The translations under genes were made by a program, and so were the position numbers. From positions 1 to 64,000 of the forward strand of contig CAJUNB010000031.1 in assembly GCA_910587635.1 (NCBI GenBank): a DNA stretch of 64,000 nucleotides, given 5' to 3'. The DNA comes from an uncultured Lachnospiraceae bacterium. GTDB taxonomy: Bacteria; Bacillota; Clostridia; Lachnospirales; Lachnospiraceae. Below are positions 33,652 to 40,967 of the stretch, in pieces; the first letter of the stretch is position 1; every line of letters starts with the position of its first letter. A model generated the notes under the pieces. It saw only the letters and a program-made list of their open reading frames with translations. It did not search any database and was not told the DNA's origin.

Positions 33652-35598
33652 TTACCTCACATTCATATAGCCAAGCCCCAGTTCCCGATGACGCGCTTTC
33701 ATCTCCGCCTTGTTTCTGTACATGGCCTCATCAGCCCGACGAAAAACATCTGTAAAGCATCTGTCTCTTGTACTGTCATAGACAGCAATTCCCTGGGCCA
33801 CAGATACTTTTGTTTCAGGATGTTCCTCTCCTTCCTTCCTCTCGATGACAGCACGAAATTCCTCCAGCAAGGCCGGATATGCTTCCAGGTCTTCTCCCAT
33901 AAGAATTGCAGAAAATTCATCGCCGCCGATACGGTAAACCGGGCTTCGTTTAAAAATACTGCAGATAAACCGGCAGGCTCCGATAATCAGCTGATCTCCT
34001 GCGTCATGTCCGTAATTGTCATTGACCCACTTTAAATAATTGATATCAAACATCGCCACCCCAAATACCGCCTTGCCTTCATTGATATCATCATCCAGCT
34101 TTGCAGAAACTTCCTGAAACGCCGCTTTATTTCTTACACCGGTCATCTCATCAGTCAGAGATTTCGTAAGCAGGCGATATTCCTGCTGTTTTTCCTTTTC
34201 GATATTTTCTCTGTAGACAAGCATATGTAATGTACCATCTTTTTCGGAAACAATCAGCTCTCCGATCACCCGAATCCAATAGTAATTTTTTTCATCATTG
34301 GTAGCCATACATTCATAACGTATGGAACCCTCCCCATTCTGAAACGCTTTCAGTACATTCTCCGGGGAAAAAGCATCCAGATATCCCTGACGGAACTCTT
34401 CCCGAAACCGTTTCTTTGCAATAATAGGAAGACTTTCTCCAAATGACATCCCCTCAGGAACACCCATCCGGGCAAAATAAGCCTCCGAAGCCAGATTAGC
34501 AGGCCGGTTATTCGTAATATCTACTTCATAAATATCTTCAAAAAGCTGATTTGTCGCCTTAATAAATATAGCCTGCCGCTCCTGCTCATGAGCCGCGGTA
34601 ATGGCTACAATCTGTCGATCAAAGCTCTGAACTGTTCCGATTACTACAATGAGTACAAGCAACAGTATGATAAAGAAAACGGCCATAATCACCGCCATCT
34701 GACTGCGCAGTCCGGAAAGCAGATCATCCATGTTCTGCTCCACTACCAAATGCCATTCAATATCCGGTAAATACCGGACTACCATATAGGTCTGTTTCTG
34801 CCCGGTAGTCCCCAGTTCCCAAAATCCTCCGGCACCATCCTCTTCCCAGTCCAAAACACTCTGCCAGATACTCCCATTCCTGCCACTCGCCTCCAGAACA
34901 TTTACTTTCTCATGCCTCATATAATCTGAAGAGATCTGAATTATTCCTTCACTGTCCAAAAGAGAAACATTGACGCCAAATTCTTTGTTGTACTCCTGGA
35001 TCAGAGTCTGAAATTGATCTACAGGCACTCCTATTCCCACCACTCCCAGCAATGTTCCATCACTGTCTGGAATTTTGCTGATGACATACAGCGTCGTCCT
35101 GTTGCCTGCCTCTGCACTCTCATCACTTTCCACGTACATGATATAATCTTTATCCGTATTGGACAGATCTTGAAAATACAGTTTCTTTTTCAGATCTTCC
35201 TGAGAAAGAAACTGATCTTCTCCATCATAGCTGTGAAAATGTCCCGTCTGAAAAGACACAAGAAATACCTCATTGTATCCATAAGCACTCTGATACCCCT
35301 GCAGATATTTTTGAAGTGTTTCTGTATGTTCTTCCCTACTCAGTCTATCGGATTCCTGAAGAAGAAATCCACGGAGCAATGTATTATTTGCCATAATAGC
35401 AGAAACGTCCACCGGCTTATCCAGTATGACAAGAATCTGCTGATAAATATTCTCACTGGTCAAATCCGAAACCTGTTCAATATGTTCCAGCGCCACATTG
35501 TAACTGATTCGATAATATATGGCAGAAATCAACAAAAATCCCGTAGCAATAATCAAACTGATCATAATATTGGTTTTCAATACAACACGGTTTTTCAT
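33652..35598 (-). CDS. Membrane diguanylate cyclase with extracellular sensor
   Basis: A 648-residue signalling protein. One membrane segment (about 11-30), a large extracellular dCache-like sensor (about 31-300), a second membrane segment (about 304-328), a PAS-like cytoplasmic region (about 345-475) and a C-terminal GGDEF domain (about 480-640). The GGDEF motif is intact at 558-562 with the upstream DINYLKWVNDNYGHDAGD metal and substrate segment, so it should make cyclic di-GMP. The RxxD product-inhibition site expected upstream of GGDEF is absent (KRSPVYRI). No EAL domain. It may feed the PelD receptor in this window, though this is only proximity. Confidence 0.88.
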   Translation of the reverse strand: MKNRVVLKTNIMISLIIATGFLLISAIYYRISYNVALEHIEQVSDLTSENIYQQILVILDKPVDVSAIMANNTLLRGFLLQESDRLSREEHTETLQKYLQGYQSAYGYNEVFLVSFQTGHFHSYDGEDQFLSQEDLKKKLYFQDLSNTDKDYIMYVESDESAEAGNRTTLYVISKIPDSDGTLLGVVGIGVPVDQFQTLIQEYNKEFGVNVSLLDSEGIIQISSDYMRHEKVNVLEASGRNGSIWQSVLDWEEDGAGGFWELGTTGQKQTYMVVRYLPDIEWHLVVEQNMDDLLSGLRSQMAVIMAVFFIILLLVLIVVIGTVQSFDRQIVAITAAHEQERQAIFIKATNQLFEDIYEVDITNNRPANLASEAYFARMGVPEGMSFGESLPIIAKKRFREEFRQGYLDAFSPENVLKAFQNGEGSIRYECMATNDEKNYYWIRVIGELIVSEKDGTLHMLVYRENIEKEKQQEYRLLTKSLTDEMTGVRNKAAFQEVSAKLDDDINEGKAVFGVAMFDINYLKWVNDNYGHDAGDQLIIGACRFICSIFKRSPVYRIGGDEFSAILMGEDLEAYPALLEEFRAVIERKEGEEHPETKVSVAQGIAVYDSTRDRCFTDVFRRADEAMYRNKAEMKARHRELGLGYMNVR

Positions 35599-35694
35599 TG
35601 CCTTCTCCCTTCCAAACGATGCCTGACTGTTCTCACTCTCCGGTGGAAAACAAAAGTCTGCCTGCGCCGCAAGTTAGATACTCCCGTTATCTTA

Positions 35695-35949
35695 CTACGG
35701 GACGTTCTCTATCTCCTGTGCGGCTTCTTTATGATCACAGGCTGCTTCCGGCACATCATAACACTCCCCTGTGGCCCAGGGACTTCCGATGTCACACCTG
35801 CCATGATGATACACCTCTGACACACTTCCGCCGGGCTGCCCGGAAGACACGTCCAGTTTCATACGTCCTTTCTCGTCTGCAGCAAAATGATCCAAAATCT
35901 GCAATACCGCCTCTATATCCGCTTCCGCTATTGCCTTTCTGTCTCCCAT
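35695..35949 (-). CDS. Small hypothetical protein, 84 residues
   Basis: No function recognised. It is an acidic soluble protein with a helical start (AIAEADIEAVLQILDHFAADEKGRMKLDVS) and a compact C-terminal part containing SEVYHHGRCDIGSPWATGECYDVPEAACDH. The clustered His and Cys residues (HHGRC, GECYD, AACDH) could bind a metal. I accept it because GAGGGGAAG lies just before the ATG and the sequence is not low-complexity. It is 54 bases downstream of the Na/phosphate cotransporter gene and probably co-transcribed with it. A longer overlapping frame (35792-36007) is less convincing. Confidence 0.6.
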   Translation of the reverse strand: MGDRKAIAEADIEAVLQILDHFAADEKGRMKLDVSSGQPGGSVSEVYHHGRCDIGSPWATGECYDVPEAACDHKEAAQEIENVP

Positions 35950-36003
35950 TTCTTCCCCTCTTCAAACCAGCTCTTACACCTGACGATCCGGCTGTGAACT
36001 TTT

Positions 36004-37668
36004 TCATCTCACTCGAACGACTTCCTCACCACTGTCATCGCTGTCACTGTGTAAAATAGAAAAAGCAATGTTGGTAGCGTGATCCGATACCCGTTCCAGC
36101 CCGGAGACAATATCAGAAAAGAGCATTCCTGCCTCCGGTGTACACTCGTTCCGCGTCAGACGGTCTATATGAAGCTGTTGCAGCTCCCGTTCTTTTCCAT
36201 CAATGGCATCTTCAAGCTCCATAATATCCTTTACATGAGACTCATTGCTCCTCGTAAACATTTCTACCGAATACTGAACGATCTTATTGACCATATCCAG
36301 CATCTCTCCCATCTCTTTCTGGGCCGACTTACTGAATACTGTCCCATTTTCCTTTCTCCGGCAGGCACAGTCCGCCACATTCTCCGCATGATCGCCAATC
36401 CTTTCAATATCGTTCACCACATGGAACAGAGCGCCGATACTCTTCAAATCTTCAATCGGAAGGGTAGTTTGATTGATCTTTACGAGATAATTGGTAATGG
36501 CATGGTTCAAAAAGTTGATATTTTTCTCTACCGCATAGACTTCCTGAATATCTTCCTCATCCAATGTAATCAATGCATTCATAGCACGGTTTAAATTCTC
36601 ACTGGCAAGATCCGCCATTCTTTCGATCTCCTTGATGACTTCCACAACAGCCGTTGCCGGATTGAAGACAACTTTATCTCCGATATATTTCAACTGGAAA
36701 CTGTCACGATATCCCACTTTCTTATCGTCACCCGGCACGACAAGATAAGTCATCTTCACAAGAAAACCTACAAAGGGGAATAAAAGAATTACCTGCAACA
36801 CTTTCGTGATCGTATGGGCATTTGCCACACACCGCCCTGGATTGCCTCCTGATATCATATTCATCAAGTCCAGAAATGGCTCCATTGCAACCAAAAATAC
36901 AAAATAGAATATGACTGTTCCAAATACATTGAACAGAAGATGGATCATCGCCGCCCGCTTTGCATCCTTTTTGCCGACCAGAGAAGCCAGTGTCGCCGAT
37001 GCACAGGCACCGATATTGCATCCCAGTATAATAAACATACAGATCGGCAGTTCAAGAAGTCCCTGATTTGCCATAAGCAGTACAATACTGACCGTTACAG
37101 AAGAGCTCTGTATAATAGCTGTCACGATCGTTCCGAGCAGTATGGCAAATACCGGATTGGTCAGTGAAGCAAACAACTGTACGATACCCGGATCTTCCTT
37201 CAGTCCTGCCATGGCACCGGACATGGCTGACAGTCCCATAAACAGTACCCCAAAACCCAGTACGATCTCTCCGATCTTAGTCACCGTATTATTCTTCACA
37301 AACATGACGGCAACTACGCCGCCCAATAAAAAAACAGGAGCTATTTCAGATAAGTTGAAAGAAACAAGCTGCGATGTCACTGTCGTACCGATATTGGCAC
37401 CCAGAATGACACCGGCAGCCTGATAGAGATTCATCAGACCGGAATTTACAAAACTGACCACCATGACTGTACAGGCGCTGGAAGACTGAATAATCGCTGT
37501 AAACACAACACCTACCAGCATACCAGTGAACCGGTTCGTCGTAAAAAATTCCAGAATTCCACGCAGTTTGGCGCCCGCAGCTTTCTCGATGCCTTCGCTC
37601 ATCAGTTTCATGCCAAAGAGAAACAGACCAAGTCCGCCTGACATAGCCAACAATATTGAAGCATTCAT
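36004..37668 (-). CDS. Na/phosphate cotransporter with PhoU-like domain
   Basis: A 554-residue NptA/YjbB-type inner-membrane protein that couples sodium to phosphate movement. Two inverted Na/Pi repeats are marked by TAIIQSSSACTVMVVSFVNSG and TAIIQSSSVTVSIVLLMANQG, with about nine membrane segments to residue 310. The C-terminal 200 residues form a PhoU-like helical domain (ERIGDHAENVADCA, GLERVSDHATNIA), which suggests phosphate-dependent gating. It has its own promoter overlapping the end of ribF. Confidence 0.92.
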   Translation of the reverse strand: MNASILLAMSGGLGLFLFGMKLMSEGIEKAAGAKLRGILEFFTTNRFTGMLVGVVFTAIIQSSSACTVMVVSFVNSGLMNLYQAAGVILGANIGTTVTSQLVSFNLSEIAPVFLLGGVVAVMFVKNNTVTKIGEIVLGFGVLFMGLSAMSGAMAGLKEDPGIVQLFASLTNPVFAILLGTIVTAIIQSSSVTVSIVLLMANQGLLELPICMFIILGCNIGACASATLASLVGKKDAKRAAMIHLLFNVFGTVIFYFVFLVAMEPFLDLMNMISGGNPGRCVANAHTITKVLQVILLFPFVGFLVKMTYLVVPGDDKKVGYRDSFQLKYIGDKVVFNPATAVVEVIKEIERMADLASENLNRAMNALITLDEEDIQEVYAVEKNINFLNHAITNYLVKINQTTLPIEDLKSIGALFHVVNDIERIGDHAENVADCACRRKENGTVFSKSAQKEMGEMLDMVNKIVQYSVEMFTRSNESHVKDIMELEDAIDGKERELQQLHIDRLTRNECTPEAGMLFSDIVSGLERVSDHATNIAFSILHSDSDDSGEEVVRVR

Positions 37669-37733
37669 CCTATGTACCTTTTCATCCTTATCATCAAAAT
37701 CCTGTTAACAAATATGCATTCATTTCCATAATT

Positions 37734-37762
37734 ATTCTACGTGATAGAACTTAAAATTACAA
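37734..37762 (-). promoter_or_regulatory. Promoter of the Na/phosphate cotransporter gene
   Basis: On the minus strand -35 TTGTAA (37762-37757), 17-bp spacer, -10 TAGAAT (37739-37734). The -35 includes the stop codon of ribF. No Pho-box repeat is obvious. Confidence 0.45.
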
Positions 37763-38671
37763 GTACAATTTTCCTTCCCGGATATCTTTTTGCATCTGAG
37801 CGGCAAGACTTTCCACACTGTCAAACTTCATCTCCGGTCTTTTATATTTCAACAGATTTACCGTGATTTCCCTGCCGTAAATATCCTCATCGAAATCGTA
37901 CAGGAAGGTCTCCACCCCCATAACACCGTCCTGACTCACAGTGGGCTTTTTGCCAATATTGGTGATGCTTTTATAATGCATCCCTCCATAAGACACATAA
38001 GAATAATAGACACCCTTTGGAGGCAACAGCTTATCGGATGGGGGAAGGAGATTGACAGTAGGCATACCGATCGTCCTGCCCAGGCGTCTCCCATGGACTA
38101 CCGTGCCCGTTATACTGTATGGAAAGCCGATCAGTGCCGACACTTGTTCCATATTTCCCCGTTCCACTTCTGCCCGAATCCTGCTGGAACTGATCTCCTC
38201 TCCGTCCAGGCAGATCTTGTCAATGATATCTACTGTAAACCCCAGCTTTTTCCCGTACTGTACCAGCATTTGACTGTTACCGGTTCCTCTGTTTCCAAAC
38301 GTCACATCCATCCCGGCCACCACATAGGCAGCCTGCATTTTATCGGCCAGAATTTCCCGGATAAAGGCTTCCGGCTCCATAGCGGCACTTTTTTCATTCA
38401 ATGGAAACTCAATCAGGATGTCCACTCCTGTCTTCTTAAAAATCCGGCGCTTCTCCTCCCTCGTTGTCAATCCCTGATACACGCCTGAACCAAAAAAGAC
38501 GGCAGGAGGAGGATCAAAAGTAAAGACTGCCGCCAACAGCCCTTCTTTCTTTTTCTCTCGTATGTTCTTCAGTAATTCCTGATGTCCTCTGTGAATACCA
38601 TCGAACTTGCCGATCGCCACAGCGCAGCATTTTTCCAATCTAAATTCTGCTGTCCCACGAATCAGTTCCAT
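37757..38671 (-). CDS. ribF: Bifunctional riboflavin kinase/FAD synthetase
   Basis: A 304-residue cytoplasmic enzyme that phosphorylates riboflavin to FMN and adenylylates FMN to FAD. The N-terminal nucleotidyltransferase domain has AIGKFDGIHRGHQELL and ISSSRIR. The C-terminal flavokinase domain has GRTIGMPTVNL and PPKGVYYSYV. Normal length. It is the last gene of the rimP-nusA operon, six bases after truB. No FMN riboswitch is present before it. Confidence 0.95.
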   Translation of the reverse strand: MELIRGTAEFRLEKCCAVAIGKFDGIHRGHQELLKNIREKKKEGLLAAVFTFDPPPAVFFGSGVYQGLTTREEKRRIFKKTGVDILIEFPLNEKSAAMEPEAFIREILADKMQAAYVVAGMDVTFGNRGTGNSQMLVQYGKKLGFTVDIIDKICLDGEEISSSRIRAEVERGNMEQVSALIGFPYSITGTVVHGRRLGRTIGMPTVNLLPPSDKLLPPKGVYYSYVSYGGMHYKSITNIGKKPTVSQDGVMGVETFLYDFDEDIYGREITVNLLKYKRPEMKFDSVESLAAQMQKDIREGKLYL

Positions 38672-38677
38672 TCTAAT

Positions 38678-39580
38678 TTACCTTTCCAAAAACATCTTTA
38701 CAGGCTTGAAATTTCCTGTCATCACCTGAAAAGCATAAATGCCGTAAAATTTTCCGTTATTGTCATATACTCTTACCTGTTCTCTGTCCATCCACCCGGA
38801 TTTCCCTGTGATCTGACGCAGGTACAGAGGGTTTCCATTCTGAACGGCACCGATACAATCCTCTTTTACCCGGATCGAAGGAAGGTCAGAAAACATCTCG
38901 TCTACCGGTATGACAAGCCCTGCCTGCCTCCCCGCCTTCACATCTGCCTCAATTTCCGAAAGTCGCTTTGCCCCATGCAGACTGAATCTGTCCACTTCCG
39001 TACGAAGCAGACTCTTCATTGCCCCACCGCATCCCAGCTTTTCACCAATATCATGGCAGAGCGTCCTGATATAAGTTCCTTTGGAGCATCGAATACGTAT
39101 CTTCACAAGAGGAAGGGACATAGACAGTATTTCCAGCTCATAAATCGTCACCGGTCGGGGTTTTCGCTCCACTTCTTTTCCTTCCCGTGCAAGCTCATAG
39201 AGCCGCTTTCCATTTACCTTACAGGCAGAATACATGGGCGGAATCTGCTCATAGTCCCCCAGGAACCCAAGAATACATACTTTTGCTTCTTCTTCTGTTA
39301 CCGTAACGGCTCTTTCAGAAAGAACGGTTCCTGTGATATCCTGTGTATCTGTCGTAATACCGAATAAAAACTCTGCAACATACTCTTTCTTTTTCTCTGT
39401 GAGCATATCGCAAAGTTTTGTTCCGCTTCCAAGACATACGGGAAGGACACCTTCCGCCTCCGGGTCAAGTGTCCCCGTATGCCCTATCTTTTTTTGTTTA
39501 AAAATCCCCCGGAGTCTGGCCACCACATCATGAGACGTATAGCCTCTCTCCTTATAGACATTGATGATACCGTTTATCAA
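38678..39580 (-). CDS. truB: tRNA pseudouridine-55 synthase TruB
   Basis: A 300-residue enzyme that makes pseudouridine 55 in the T-loop of tRNAs. Motifs: INVYKERGYTSHDVVARLR, KIGHTGTLDPEAEGVLPVCLG with the catalytic Asp, YEQIPPMYSACKVNGKRLYELAREG and RCSKGTYIRTLCHDIGEKLGC. A C-terminal PUA-like part follows. Its start overlaps the end of the DHH phosphoesterase gene by four bases. Confidence 0.95.
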   Translation of the reverse strand: MINGIINVYKERGYTSHDVVARLRGIFKQKKIGHTGTLDPEAEGVLPVCLGSGTKLCDMLTEKKKEYVAEFLFGITTDTQDITGTVLSERAVTVTEEEAKVCILGFLGDYEQIPPMYSACKVNGKRLYELAREGKEVERKPRPVTIYELEILSMSLPLVKIRIRCSKGTYIRTLCHDIGEKLGCGGAMKSLLRTEVDRFSLHGAKRLSEIEADVKAGRQAGLVIPVDEMFSDLPSIRVKEDCIGAVQNGNPLYLRQITGKSGWMDREQVRVYDNNGKFYGIYAFQVMTGNFKPVKMFLER

Positions 39581-40539
39581 TTTTCTTCCTCGTTCAATTG
39601 CTTCTCAATATGTACAGACAAATTGTTGACTACATCATGGAAAGTACCGGACATCGTACAGCCTGCCGCCTTTTTATGACCGCCGCCACCGAAAAACGAC
39701 GCGATTCTGGCCACATCCACTTTATCCGTGGAACGCATACTCACTTTATATTCCAGAATATCCGTCTCATACATGAAAATAGCACATTCCACATCCCTGA
39801 TATTGCGCAGATGACTGACGATTCCATCCAGATCGGCGGCTGTCACATTATAAAACTGCATCACTTTTCTGTCCAGGCAGCTGACGATACATCTGCCATC
39901 CAGGAACATAATGCTCTCCAGCAGTGCCCGTCCCATGATCTGATTTTGCAGATATGTTTTCTCATAAAATGTCTTTTCAATCAAAGCCGAAAAGTCAAAG
40001 CCGTAACTGACCAGATCCGCAGCAATCCGCAATGTCTTGGGAGATGTATTGGAATACTGGAATACCCCCGTATCATGAATGATACCGATATACAGAGCTT
40101 TCGCTATTTCCTCATCTATCCATTCTTTCTCCAGCAGATCATAGACGAGCTCGCTTGTAGAGCTGGCATTTGCATCCACATAATTCAGATCGCCACAGCC
40201 GTTGCTGCTGATATGATGATCGATATTGATCTTCTTTTTTGCCTGCCGGAACAGCTTTTCCGCAAATCCAAGCCTGCTTCCCTCACAGTCCAGTACAAAG
40301 AAGAGGTCAAACTGCTTCCCCTCCTCTGCCTCCGTACGAATCTCGGAAATATCCTTTATTGTATTAAAAATGTCTGACGGTTTCTCAAAATAAACAGCGA
40401 TTTCCGCATCCGACGGCATACATTTTTTTAAATACAGATAGAGCGCCATACATGAGCCGACACAGTCTCCGTCCGGTCTGATATGGCCGCCGATTCCTAT
40501 CGTCTTTGCATTTCTGATTTCTTCTGATAACTGCAACAT
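39577..40539 (-). CDS. nrnA: DHH/DHHA1 oligoribonuclease/PAP phosphatase NrnA
   Basis: A 320-residue manganese phosphoesterase that degrades very short RNAs (and linear pGpG in several species) and dephosphorylates 3'-phosphoadenosine phosphate. The DHH domain has GGHIRPDGDCVGSCMALYLYL, FVLDCEGSRLGFAE and INIDHHISSNG. The DHHA1 domain ends with SFFGGGGHKKAAGCTMSG. The gene order rbfA-nrnA-truB-ribF is typical of Firmicutes. Confidence 0.92.
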   Translation of the reverse strand: MLQLSEEIRNAKTIGIGGHIRPDGDCVGSCMALYLYLKKCMPSDAEIAVYFEKPSDIFNTIKDISEIRTEAEEGKQFDLFFVLDCEGSRLGFAEKLFRQAKKKINIDHHISSNGCGDLNYVDANASSTSELVYDLLEKEWIDEEIAKALYIGIIHDTGVFQYSNTSPKTLRIAADLVSYGFDFSALIEKTFYEKTYLQNQIMGRALLESIMFLDGRCIVSCLDRKVMQFYNVTAADLDGIVSHLRNIRDVECAIFMYETDILEYKVSMRSTDKVDVARIASFFGGGGHKKAAGCTMSGTFHDVVNNLSVHIEKQLNEEEN

Positions 40540-40564
40540 ATGACTCCTTTCCTTTCAGTACAGA

Positions 40565-40951
40565 TTATAAATCGTCTTCCTTCTGCCTTTCTTCTTTCAG
40601 ATCTTTTGTCACTTCATCAATTTTCTTGGACATGGACACACCATAGGCAATGGACTGATCCATAACAAATCGAATCTCCGGCGTATTGCGCAGGTTGATT
40701 TCCCTGGCCAGCTTTGACTTGATATACCCTTCCGCACTTTTCAGCCCTTCCAGCGTATCTGCAATGGCCTTTTCATCTCCCAGTACACTGATCCACGCCT
40801 TACATGTTTTCAAATCCGGTGCCACCTCCACCGATACTACCGACGTCAGCGGTGCAATTCGTGGATCCTTGATCCCGTTGCGGATGATTTCAGCCAGTAC
40901 CCGCTGCACTTCCCCGTTAATTCTTGTATTTTTAATGCTGTTTTTCTTCAT
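40565..40951 (-). CDS. rbfA: Ribosome-binding factor RbfA
   Basis: A 128-residue single KH-domain protein needed for late 30S maturation. It has RINGEVQRVLAEIIRNGIKDPRI, LTSVVSVEVAPDLKTCKAWISV and ISY-type AYGVSMSKKIDEVTKD at the end. I chose the ATG at 40951; an in-frame extension into the infB end is not family-like. It follows infB by 16 bases. Confidence 0.93.
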   Translation of the reverse strand: MKKNSIKNTRINGEVQRVLAEIIRNGIKDPRIAPLTSVVSVEVAPDLKTCKAWISVLGDEKAIADTLEGLKSAEGYIKSKLAREINLRNTPEIRFVMDQSIAYGVSMSKKIDEVTKDLKEERQKEDDL

Positions 40952-40967
40952 TCCAATATCCCCATTC

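Noticed and set aside
38672..38700. FMN riboswitch before ribF
   Set aside because: Only six bases separate truB and ribF, and no RFN-type conserved blocks occur in the operon leader.
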